Source of the DNA: Azoarcus_F sp036734105
Lineage (GTDB): Bacteria; Pseudomonadota; Gammaproteobacteria; Burkholderiales; Rhodocyclaceae
Assembly (NCBI GenBank): GCA_036734105.1
Contig: DAIMZH010000012.1
Span: forward strand, 1-64,000
Direction: 5' to 3'
Length of the DNA: 64,000 nt
In this document: in pieces, positions 25,108-32,540 of the stretch
Numbering within the stretch: position 1 is the stretch's first letter
Layout of the letters: the number at the start of each line of letters is the position of its first letter
The notes under the pieces: model-generated
Told to the model about the DNA's origin: nothing
What the model saw: the letters and a program-made list of their open reading frames with translations, nothing else
Database searches by the model: none
Program-made: the position numbers and the translations under genes

Positions 25108-26165
25108 TGACAAACCTGCCCTTGAGTCTGCCGCTCGGTCCGGTCATGCTTGATGTGGCCGGCACGGCACTTGATGAGGATGAGCGTGAGCGTCTGTGTG
25201 ATCCGCTGGTGGGCGGGGTCATTTTGTTTGCACGCAATTTCGTCGATTCGGAGCAGTTGTGTGCGCTCACTGCCGAGATTCGTAGCCTGCGTGAGCCAGC
25301 CTTGCTGATTGCCGTTGACCACGAAGGTGGTCGGGTGCAGCGTTTTCGTACTGACGGTTTTACCCGTTTGCCGGCTATGCGTCAGTTGGGCGCGCTATGG
25401 ACAAAAGATCATGTGGGAGCACTGGAGGCCGCGCGTCACACTGGCCTGGTGCTGGCCGCAGAGTTGGTCGCGCATGGTGTTGAGCTGAGTTTTACCCCGG
25501 TTCTCGATCTCGATTATGGCGTCAGCCGGGTGATTGGCGACCGCGCCTTCCATCGCGACCCGCAAGTGGTGTCTTCGCTGGCAGGCGCCTTGTGTGCTGG
25601 CATGCAGGATGCCGGTATGGGCAGCGTTGGCAAGCATTTCCCTGGGCATGGCTTCATTGAGGCCGATTCTCACCACGAAATTCCGGTGGATCAGCGAGAC
25701 TTTGACGCCTTGTGGCTGGACGACATGCAGCCCTACCGCCATCGGCTGCTGAAGCGACTCGCTGGCGTGATGCCGGCACATGTCATCTATCGCCACATAG
25801 ACCCGTTGCCGGCGGGTTTCTCGCGTTTCTGGTTGCAGCAGATTTTGCGCGAGCGCCTGAATTTTGACGGCGTGGTGTTCAGTGATGACCTGACCATGGA
25901 AGGTGCCACCGTGGCGGGGGACATCCTGGCCAGAGCGCGTGCCGCCCATGCGGCTGGTTGCGACATGGTGCTGGTGTGCAATCGCCCCGACCTTGCGGTC
26001 GACCTGCTCGACCGTTGGGCTCCCGAGGTCAGCGAAGCCAGTCGCCAGCGCATTCTGCGACTGAAACCGAAAGCGCGTCACGCGGACCCTTTTGCGCTTG
26101 AGCTTGACCCGGCCTATCGCGCGGCTCGGACAGCCGTGACGCAACTGCTGGAGCAGCCAGCGTGA
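25104..26165 (+). CDS. nagZ: beta-N-acetylhexosaminidase NagZ
   Basis: 353 aa, glycoside hydrolase family 3. Contains LIAVDHEGGRVQRFR, the KHFPGHGFIEADSHHEIP loop with the catalytic His-Asp pair, and FSDDLTMEGA with the nucleophilic aspartate. It removes GlcNAc from anhydromuropeptides in cell-wall recycling. A second ATG immediately follows the first. Overlaps uvrC by 4 nt (GTGA). Confidence 0.95.
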   Translation: MMTNLPLSLPLGPVMLDVAGTALDEDERERLCDPLVGGVILFARNFVDSEQLCALTAEIRSLREPALLIAVDHEGGRVQRFRTDGFTRLPAMRQLGALWTKDHVGALEAARHTGLVLAAELVAHGVELSFTPVLDLDYGVSRVIGDRAFHRDPQVVSSLAGALCAGMQDAGMGSVGKHFPGHGFIEADSHHEIPVDQRDFDALWLDDMQPYRHRLLKRLAGVMPAHVIYRHIDPLPAGFSRFWLQQILRERLNFDGVVFSDDLTMEGATVAGDILARARAAHAAGCDMVLVCNRPDLAVDLLDRWAPEVSEASRQRILRLKPKARHADPFALELDPAYRAARTAVTQLLEQPA

Positions 26166-27994
26166 GCGACAGCGCACCGGCACAAGACGCGCCGGCGCCG
26201 CAGTTTGACGCGCGGAGTTTTCTCAGAGGCGTGCCCGACAATCCCGGGGTATACCGGATGATCGGAGCTGACGAGAAGGTTCTTTATGTCGGCAAGGCCA
26301 AGAATCTCAAGCGTCGGGTGTCCAGCTATTTTCAGCGTACCCAGCCGAGCCCGCGCATCGCCATGATGGTGTCGCAGATTCAGCGGGTCGATGTGACGCC
26401 AACGCGCTCCGAAGCTGAAGCGCTCATTCTTGAAAACAACCTGATCAAGGAGTTGTCGCCGCGTTACAACATTCTGTTTCGCGACGATAAATCCTATCCG
26501 TATATCAGTCTTACGGGTGACGGGTTTCCCCGGCTGGCTTATCACAGGGGTGCATTTGCCAAGGGGGCGCAATATTTCGGCCCTTTTCCCAATGCCTGGG
26601 CGGTGCGCGAGAGCATTCATCTGCTACAAAAGACCTTTCGCCTGCGCACCTGCGAAAATCCAGTGTTTCATAATCGTTCCCGTCCCTGCTTGCTGCACCA
26701 GATCAAGCGTTGCACTGCGCCCTGTGTTGGCCTGATTGAAAAGGAAGCCTATGCTGCCGATGTGCGGCTTGCGTCGCGTTTTCTGGAGGGACGAGCCAGC
26801 GAAGTGATTGATGACATAACGCAGCGCATGAACATTGCCGCCGAACGACTCGCCTTTGAAGAGGCTGCGCTGTTGCGGGATCAGGTACGGGTGTTGCAAG
26901 CAGTGTTGCACAGGCAGTTTGTCGATAGTCGCAAGGACGAGGACGTCGACATCATTGCAGCAATCGAAAACGGCGGGGTGGTATGCGTCAATATTGCCAT
27001 GGTGCGCGGTGGGCGTCATCTTGGAGACAGACCGCAGTTTCCGAGTGCGGGCGCCGGTGTGAACGCGGTGGATGCTTTGCTGGCCTTTGTCGAGCAGCAT
27101 TATCGTGATCACGCGATTCCAGCCCGCCTTCTGGTCAATCAGCCGGTGGCGGCGATCAAGCAGGTGCTGGCCGATGTGAGCGACAAGCCGTGCGCGGTGA
27201 TCCAGCCGCGACATGCCGCTGAAAAGGCGTGGATGGAGATGGCCGAAGGCAATGCAGACCTTGCCATTCAAGGCAGGCAGCGCGATACCGGCCGAATTGA
27301 ACGTCGCCTTGATGCCTTGCGTGATGCGCTCGATTTGCCAGAGTTGCCTGCTCGTATCGAGTGTTTTGATATTTCTCACACCATGGGCGAGGCCACAGTC
27401 GCCTCGTGCGTGGTGTGTGAAAACGGCGCCATGAAAAAGGCTGATTATCGCCGCTACAACATTGCCGGCATCACGCCTGGTGACGACTTTGCCGCGATGC
27501 GCCAAGTGCTGGAGCGTCGCTATGGCAAGCTGGCTGCTGGCGAGGGGCTGAGACCAGACCTCATTCTGATTGACGGTGGGAAAGGCCAGGTCGGCGTGGC
27601 GCTGGATGTGCTCACCGAGCTTGGGCTGGAGTCTCTCGCCATGATTGGCGTGGCAAAGGGTGAGGGGCGCAAGGCCGGACTGGAGTCGCTGGTGTCGGCT
27701 GACGGGCAAGAGGTCACCCGCCTGCCGTCGGACCATCCTGCGCTACACCTGATTCAGGAGATCCGGGACGAGGCGCATCGTTTTGCGATCACGGGTCACC
27801 GCGCGCGTCGCGCCAAGGCCAGACTGGGGTCACGGCTGGAGGACATTGCGGGTGTGGGGGCGGTGCGGCGGCGCAAGCTGATTGAAGCCTTTGGTGGTCT
27901 GGGTGGCGTGCGTGAGGCTACGGTTGAGGACTTGTGCCGGGTTGACGGCATTAATGAAGAGCTGGCCCAGCGTATTCACCGGCACTTCCGCTGA
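26162..27994 (+). CDS. uvrC: excinuclease ABC subunit C
   Basis: 610 aa. N-terminal GIY-YIG nuclease (PGVYRMIGADEKVLYVGKAK then LKRRVSSYF), a UVR segment near ASRFLEGRASEVI, the RNase-H-like second nuclease domain with IECFDISHTMGEATVAS and LILIDGGKGQV, and paired helix-hairpin-helix motifs at the C terminus. It makes both incisions in nucleotide excision repair. Last gene of the coupled run; pgsA, a frequent neighbour, is not next to it here. Confidence 0.96.
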   Translation: MSDSAPAQDAPAPQFDARSFLRGVPDNPGVYRMIGADEKVLYVGKAKNLKRRVSSYFQRTQPSPRIAMMVSQIQRVDVTPTRSEAEALILENNLIKELSPRYNILFRDDKSYPYISLTGDGFPRLAYHRGAFAKGAQYFGPFPNAWAVRESIHLLQKTFRLRTCENPVFHNRSRPCLLHQIKRCTAPCVGLIEKEAYAADVRLASRFLEGRASEVIDDITQRMNIAAERLAFEEAALLRDQVRVLQAVLHRQFVDSRKDEDVDIIAAIENGGVVCVNIAMVRGGRHLGDRPQFPSAGAGVNAVDALLAFVEQHYRDHAIPARLLVNQPVAAIKQVLADVSDKPCAVIQPRHAAEKAWMEMAEGNADLAIQGRQRDTGRIERRLDALRDALDLPELPARIECFDISHTMGEATVASCVVCENGAMKKADYRRYNIAGITPGDDFAAMRQVLERRYGKLAAGEGLRPDLILIDGGKGQVGVALDVLTELGLESLAMIGVAKGEGRKAGLESLVSADGQEVTRLPSDHPALHLIQEIRDEAHRFAITGHRARRAKARLGSRLEDIAGVGAVRRRKLIEAFGGLGGVREATVEDLCRVDGINEELAQRIHRHFR

Positions 27995-28004
27995 TCCCGG
28001 GGTG

Positions 28005-29699
28005 TCAGGGTCGCGGTTGAGTGTGATCCGCCTTTTGCAGATTGCCGATGGCGGATTTCAGCTTGGCGATTCCCGCCTCGTCCCAACCTGCCGGTTCGCT
28101 GATCGCACGCCAGGCGTCTATGTAGTGCTCGGTGGCATAGACATGACCAAAGCCCGGAGGAGACTGGTCTGCAGCAGCAATGTCCACCGCAAGCTGCAAC
28201 ATGGTGACGACCGGAAACCAGCGCAGACTCGGGGTCACATCATGCCCACGTTCGCCACTCAGCCAGGCAGGCTCTCGCATGAAGGCGAAGGGGTCGAAGA
28301 AGGTCACCGGGTCGCTCGCGTATTGCAAATACACAATCCGCAGCGGCCCCCAAGGAGCATCAAAGTCGGCCAGCCGGGTATGCTGATTGGCAAAGCGGAT
28401 CACCGAGCCGTCGCGAAAGCGCGGCAGCCAGGCCGGTGTGTCGGGGTCGCGGTTGTTCATGACCCAGCGCCAGGTCGGGCTGCGAAAGGGCGGGCCGCTC
28501 CACAGCGCACCGTGCAGGGGGTCGCCGACGATATCCCACATGTCGGCCGAGTGCTCGGAGTTGAGGGCACCGAGGCTGAGTCCATGCAGATAGAGGCGTG
28601 GCCTGTTGTCGACCGGCAGTGTTCGCCAGTGGTCGTAAATGGTGCGAAATACGGTTTTGGCCGTGTCGGCACCATAATCTGGCTGGGCGAGTAGCGACAA
28701 CCAGCTTGGCAGGTAGGAATACTGCACTGCCACGCTTGCGATATCACCGTGATGAAGATACTCCGCGCTGTTGGTTGCACCAGGGTCTACCCAGCCTGTG
28801 CCTGTGGGGGTGGTGATGACCAGTATGCTGCGCTCGAAAGCACCAACACGTTTGAGCTCCGCGAGCGCCAGCTCGGCGCGTTGCACCATGTTGTCAGCCG
28901 AGTTCAGGCCGACGTAGACGCGGATTGGCTCGCGCGCCGGTAGTCCGGTCACACTCTCTATGTCATTGCGGTTTGGGCCCGAACCGACAAACCGGCGCCC
29001 CTGCCTGCCCAGATCCTGCCACGCTATCAGCGAGGATGCGCTGCCGGTTCTGAGGGGATTCCACGGAGCATCTACCTCGGCCTCTATCAGGGCATCGAGC
29101 TGACTGAAGGACTTGTCGAACGCGTTCATGGCCGAGCGCGCCATCACCCCGTTGGCCAGTGTCCAGAAGACATACAACGAAAAACAAACGGCTACTGCTG
29201 CCGAAAGTCGCGGTGGCACGATCCGATTGAGTTTGCTGGACACCACATGCGTGGTGAGGGTGAACAGACGCGCAAACAGCAGGAGCACAACGAAAACCGT
29301 GCTCGCAATCAGACCAACGCTGAACGGTCGGCTGGTTTCAACCGGTGGCAAACCCATTAGCGCATGAACCGAGTTCTGCCACTCGGAGGCCTGTATCAGG
29401 AAGGCAATGGCGATACCCAGACATACCAGACCAAGCAAGCCCTTAAGCACCCAGCGCGAGCGCCCACGTGCCACTGGAAGCTCGATATAGTGCCACAGCC
29501 AGCGACCCAGTACGCCCAGGCCATAGCCCGCCGCTACGGCCATGCCGGACAACAGCCCCTGCATGGTAAATGGACGGGGAACCAGGCTGGGCGTGAGCGA
29601 CAGTGCAAAAAACAAAGTACCGAGAATCAGGCCGACAACTGACAGCGAGCGCAAAAAGCGTTCGAGCAGTCGTCGTGTTGTATGGGTCAGTGCTCTCAT
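28005..29699 (-). CDS. integral-membrane alpha/beta hydrolase (Abhydrolase_9 family)
   Basis: 564 aa. About four transmembrane helices in the first 200 residues (for example LSVVGLILGTLFFALSLTPS and STVFVVLLLFARLFTL), then a hydrolase domain with YVGLNSA, VITTPTGTGWVDPG and a nucleophile-elbow-like LHGLSLGALNSE. This matches the PF10081 family with its membrane N-terminal domain (PF15420), whose substrate is not established to my knowledge. ATG 29699 does not overlap rfaE2; an earlier in-frame start would run into it. It converges on uvrC with only 10 nt between the stops. Confidence 0.8.
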   Translation of the reverse strand: MRALTHTTRRLLERFLRSLSVVGLILGTLFFALSLTPSLVPRPFTMQGLLSGMAVAAGYGLGVLGRWLWHYIELPVARGRSRWVLKGLLGLVCLGIAIAFLIQASEWQNSVHALMGLPPVETSRPFSVGLIASTVFVVLLLFARLFTLTTHVVSSKLNRIVPPRLSAAVAVCFSLYVFWTLANGVMARSAMNAFDKSFSQLDALIEAEVDAPWNPLRTGSASSLIAWQDLGRQGRRFVGSGPNRNDIESVTGLPAREPIRVYVGLNSADNMVQRAELALAELKRVGAFERSILVITTPTGTGWVDPGATNSAEYLHHGDIASVAVQYSYLPSWLSLLAQPDYGADTAKTVFRTIYDHWRTLPVDNRPRLYLHGLSLGALNSEHSADMWDIVGDPLHGALWSGPPFRSPTWRWVMNNRDPDTPAWLPRFRDGSVIRFANQHTRLADFDAPWGPLRIVYLQYASDPVTFFDPFAFMREPAWLSGERGHDVTPSLRWFPVVTMLQLAVDIAAADQSPPGFGHVYATEHYIDAWRAISEPAGWDEAGIAKLKSAIGNLQKADHTQPRP

Positions 29700-29712
29700 T
29701 CCGGGGGCTGAC

Positions 29713-30207
29713 TCAAGCCTGACGAATGCGCCCGAGCAAGGCGGTTGTCGAGCGCTCGTGTTCAAACGGTATGGAGTGCACGCTACCTCCCCAGGCCTCC
29801 ACATCGCTGGCGCCGACGATACATTCCACCGGCCAGTCGCCGCCTTTCACGAGGATGTCCGGGCGGGCGTCGAGAATGCGTAGAATGGGCGTGTCTTCGT
29901 CGAACCAGGTCACCAGATCGACACAGCGCAGGGAGGCCAGTACGGCAAGCCTGTCTTCCAGCGGGTTGACCGGTCGGTCGTCACCCTTCCCGAGTCGTCT
30001 GACTGAGGCGTCGGTGTTCAACGCCACCAACAAGGCTCCCCCAAGCGCGCGCGCCTGTGACAGGTAGGTCGCATGGCCACGGTGCAGGATGTCGAAACAT
30101 CCGTTTGTAAAAACCAGAGGACGCGGCAGAAGGGCGACCCGCTCACGTAGTTGTTGCGGCGAACATACCCGGTGTTCAAATTCCGGGCGAGGGTAGGTGG
30201 GCGACAT
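29713..30207 (-). CDS. rfaE2: heptose 1-phosphate adenylyltransferase (RfaE2 / HldE C-terminal domain)
   Basis: 164 aa nucleotidyltransferase. FTNGCFDILHRGHATYLSQA contains the HxGH-type motif, with NTDASVRRLGK and KGGDWPVE further on; the final ERSTTALLGRI replaces the ISSTxII block. It makes ADP-heptose for LPS core, acting after the RfaE1 kinase, which is a separate gene elsewhere. ATG 30207 has AGGTG upstream; an in-frame start 87 nt earlier adds an unconserved hydrophobic stretch. 13 nt upstream of the hydrolase gene. Confidence 0.9.
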   Translation of the reverse strand: MSPTYPRPEFEHRVCSPQQLRERVALLPRPLVFTNGCFDILHRGHATYLSQARALGGALLVALNTDASVRRLGKGDDRPVNPLEDRLAVLASLRCVDLVTWFDEDTPILRILDARPDILVKGGDWPVECIVGASDVEAWGGSVHSIPFEHERSTTALLGRIRQA

Positions 30208-30320
30208 GAGACACCTTGCAGTGACGGAAACAAGCGCAAGAATAACGCACACCACCTTGCACAAGGTCGAAAACGCCGCTTTGAGCTTTCGCAACAGAGG
30301 TTTTTAGTTGCCCTTCAATC

Positions 30321-31226
30321 TTAGTTAAGGTGTGCTGCCCGCCAACGCGCAAGCTGTTCGAGTGCGTGACGGAGATTGTCCACTACTTCCACACCTTCAA
30401 GTTGACTGCGTTTGGACCCCAGTAAGGCCCCGCCCGCCCATATCTCGATTGCAGAGGGCAGCATGCGTCGGAGCTGGTTGAGGCCATCCACTGCCTGCCT
30501 CACCGGAAAGGCGGTGCTGAAGGACAAGGCCACAACGTCAAATTGGCCTGCGGTCGCAGCATTGGTGAGATCGCCCAAAGGTGTTTGTATGCCAAGTGAA
30601 ATGCAGCTCGCCCCCTCGGGCACAAGCACTGCTTCAGCCATGAGCAAGCCAATGCTGTGCAGTTCGTCCGGGAAAGTGGTCAGTAGTATGCGGGGACGGC
30701 CGCCGCTGCCGCCGTGACTGCCGATCGCGGTGCGCAGCACGTTTTGCATCAGCTCGGAGTAGAGATGTTCCTCACTGACGTCCAGTTCGCCACGCACCCA
30801 AGCTTGCCCAACCATGAAGCTGAGCACCGGGACGATGTCGCAGGCGAATTTCTGCAAACCGTGCTTCAGCATCAGTTGCTGAAGCAGGGTTCGCAACTCG
30901 CGGCTGCGATGCATGCAGATGAGCTCCAGAAAAGCAGCCTCTGACACTTCCGGTGTCATCGTTTCGGTAGCTTTCTCGCCGGTTTCCTCCAGCAACGCGG
31001 AGAGCTGCTCCAGGCTCGAATTGACTATTTTTGCCGGACGTTTGCCTTGATCAAGCAGTCGTCGGATCAGTCGTAGCTTTTCGACCTGGTCTGCTGGATA
31101 GATCCGGTCGCCATTGTCGTCACGCAGCGGTGTGGGAAAACCGTAGCGACGTTCCCAGACGCGCAAGGTGTCCTTACTCAGACCGGTGTCACGTTCAACG
31201 GTGGAGATATTGGCGTATTCGTTCAT
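30321..31226 (-). CDS. MerR-type regulator with adenosylcobalamin-binding light-sensor domain (CarH/LitR family)
   Basis: 301 aa. An N-terminal MerR winged helix (residues 5-70: ISTVERDTGLSKDTLRVWER, RYGFP), a B12-binding helical cap at about 95-170 and a Rossmann B12 domain to the end. The cap shows W143-x9-E153-H154, and the Rossmann domain shows E188-L-H190-S-I-G193; in Thermus CarH the corresponding Trp, Glu, His and lower-ligand His hold AdoB12. In that family the dark AdoB12 tetramer represses and light breaks the Co-C bond to release DNA. Full retention of these residues suggests a class I light-sensing repressor. ATG 31226 is chosen from the family N terminus. It is divergent from the lipid operon and not obviously joined to rfaE2. 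Confidence 0.88.
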   Translation of the reverse strand: MNEYANISTVERDTGLSKDTLRVWERRYGFPTPLRDDNGDRIYPADQVEKLRLIRRLLDQGKRPAKIVNSSLEQLSALLEETGEKATETMTPEVSEAAFLELICMHRSRELRTLLQQLMLKHGLQKFACDIVPVLSFMVGQAWVRGELDVSEEHLYSELMQNVLRTAIGSHGGSGGRPRILLTTFPDELHSIGLLMAEAVLVPEGASCISLGIQTPLGDLTNAATAGQFDVVALSFSTAFPVRQAVDGLNQLRRMLPSAIEIWAGGALLGSKRSQLEGVEVVDNLRHALEQLARWRAAHLN

Positions 31227-31236
31227 TAATTTACTT

Positions 31237-31251
31237 TTTGTCTTGGACAAA
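31237..31251. promoter_or_regulatory. operator palindrome 1 in the carH/lipid-operon intergenic region
   Basis: TTTGTC-TTG-GACAAA, a 15-bp palindrome with a 3-nt centre. It lies directly upstream of the -35 of the plus-strand promoter and 10 bp before the regulator ATG, so it could serve both autoregulation and operon control. It shares the TTGTC-TwG-GACAA core with palindrome 2. Confidence 0.7.
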
Positions 31252-31254
31252 GTC

Positions 31255-31283
31255 TTGACATCTGGTTTCAATGCTTCTATCTT
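31255..31283 (+). promoter_or_regulatory. sigma-70 promoter of the lipid operon
   Basis: TTGACA (31255-31260, perfect -35), a 17-bp spacer, and TATCTT (31278-31283, 4/6). The predicted start is about 31290. Operator palindromes sit immediately upstream (31237-31251) and about 11 nt downstream of the start (31301-31313), a layout suited to repression. Confidence 0.7.
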
Positions 31284-31300
31284 AGAGCTGTGCTCACCAA

Positions 31301-31313
31301 TTGTCTAGGACAA
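31301..31313. promoter_or_regulatory. operator palindrome 2, overlapping the first ribosome site
   Basis: TTGTC-TAG-GACAA, identical in its arms to palindrome 1. It covers the AGGAC that acts as Shine-Dalgarno for the ATG at 31319, so a protein bound here would block RNA polymerase clearance from the start at about 31290. Confidence 0.7.
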
Positions 31314-31318
31314 AAACC

Positions 31319-31552
31319 ATGAAAACCCTGACCTATCCAAAAGTCGCGAAGGCTCTGATCGTTATGGGCAGTCTCGTTGTCATGAGTGCTATATGGCTTA
31401 CCAGTCCCGCTCAGGCGGAGGCTGTTTCAAGCGAAACCGGAAAAACTTGTTCAGGCATGGCTGTCCTGGACAAAAACAAGCAAGCCTTGGACATGAAATT
31501 GATGGTGCATCGACCTTTCGGGGCGCCCATCATCGTTTTGACCGATATTTGA
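31319..31552 (+). CDS. small exported protein, first gene of the light-regulated operon
   Basis: 77 aa, family not recognised. The N terminus is a clear signal peptide: charged start, hydrophobic stretch ALIVMGSLVVMSAIWL, and a cleavage site after PAQA near residue 33. The mature part is only about 44 residues with a single cysteine (KTCSGMAVLDKNKQ). AGGAC precedes the ATG by 7 nt. It is followed by folE2 after 37 nt, with a strong ribosome site for that gene. Role unknown; a small periplasmic protein made on light induction is inference from position. Confidence 0.65.
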   Translation: MKTLTYPKVAKALIVMGSLVVMSAIWLTSPAQAEAVSSETGKTCSGMAVLDKNKQALDMKLMVHRPFGAPIIVLTDI

Positions 31553-31589
31553 ACCCAACCCACCTTTCAGTTTGAAGCAAGGAGAGATC

Positions 31590-32390
31590 ATGAACGCCCC
31601 TGAGAAGCTTTTTCTTCCCGATGTCCAGTCCAGCGCAGATCACAGAGCGCTGGCCATCCAGCAGGTTGGTGTGCGTGGTCTGCGCTATCCGATTCGTCTT
31701 CGCCGTGTGGATGGAGACCCGGTCCACACGGTTGCCACCGTGGAAATGACCGTAGGATTGCCGCCCGAGGTGAAGGGTACGCACATGTCTCGATTCGTGG
31801 AGATTCTGGAGCGAGATCGTGACGCGCTCGATCTGGCTGGTCTGCAAGTGATGTTTGTGGAAATGCTGGAGCGCCTTGAGGCCGACAGCGGGCGCGTGCT
31901 GATGCGTTTCCCCTACTTTATTCGCAAGGCTGCGCCGGTGTCAGGCGTGGAGAGCCTGATCGATGTCGATGCAGAGTTGCGAGTCGAGAAGCGGGTGGGC
32001 GGCATTGCCGCGGTGACTGTCAAGGTTATTGCGCCAGTCACCAGTCTTTGTCCTTGTTCAAAGAAGATATCAGACTATGGCGCGCACAATCAGCGGTCCC
32101 ACATCAGCATTACCGCTCAATTGCGCGAGGATGTGAGTATTGAAGAGTTGGTGCGAGTCGCTGAAGACGAAGCTTCGTGCGAAGTGTTTGGTTTGCTCAA
32201 GCGACCGGACGAGAAGTGGGTCACTGAGCGCGCCTATGACAACCCCAAGTTCGTTGAGGACCTGGTTCGTGACATTGCGCTGCGCCTGCAGAACGACTCG
32301 CGGGTTGCGGCCTGGGTGGTCGAATCGGAGAACTTCGAATCCATTCACAATCACTCGGCTTATGCGCTCATCGAGGGAGTAAACCGATGA
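31590..32390 (+). CDS. folE2: GTP cyclohydrolase FolE2 (type IB)
   Basis: 266 aa. GCYH-IB converts GTP to dihydroneopterin triphosphate, the first step of folate and pterin synthesis, using a metal other than obligatory zinc. The family block SLCPCSKKISDYGAHNQRSH carries the conserved cysteine, and the IHNHSAYA segment lies near the end. AAGGAG is 5 nt before the ATG. Inside a light-controlled operon it could supply a pterin antenna for a photolyase or extra folate; no photolyase gene is in the window. Its stop overlaps the next small gene (ATGA). Confidence 0.94.
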   Translation: MNAPEKLFLPDVQSSADHRALAIQQVGVRGLRYPIRLRRVDGDPVHTVATVEMTVGLPPEVKGTHMSRFVEILERDRDALDLAGLQVMFVEMLERLEADSGRVLMRFPYFIRKAAPVSGVESLIDVDAELRVEKRVGGIAAVTVKVIAPVTSLCPCSKKISDYGAHNQRSHISITAQLREDVSIEELVRVAEDEASCEVFGLLKRPDEKWVTERAYDNPKFVEDLVRDIALRLQNDSRVAAWVVESENFESIHNHSAYALIEGVNR

Positions 32391-32527
32391 CTGACAGCGA
32401 GCGACGCAATTTCCTGGTGCTGCACCGTGCATGCGGTGCGAGGCAAATTCCCCTGAGCAGGCGTGGTTATGCTGCGGTGCAGGCGCGACGTCAGTCACGG
32501 CTCAGGCTTGTCGCCGCGCGGCGCTAG
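32387..32527 (+). CDS. 46-aa arginine-rich miniprotein between folE2 and the FAD oxidoreductase gene
   Basis: A previously easy-to-miss reading frame that exactly fills the gap between two operon genes. The ATG overlaps the folE2 stop (ATGA) and has GGGAG (32375-32379) 7 nt upstream; the TAG is 13 nt before the next ATG. The product has 12 arginines in 46 residues, clustered in the second half (RRGYAAVQARRQSRLRLVAA), one cysteine and no hydrophobic helix, so it would be strongly basic and might bind nucleic acid or acidic lipids. Family not recognised. It could also be a translated spacer that couples folE2 to the next gene. Confidence 0.5.
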   Translation: MTDSERRNFLVLHRACGARQIPLSRRGYAAVQARRQSRLRLVAARR

Positions 32528-32540
32528 CAGGGGGAGAATC

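Noticed and set aside
26624..27736. 370-codon minus-strand frame opposite uvrC
   Set aside because: Antisense shadow of uvrC with no family resemblance.
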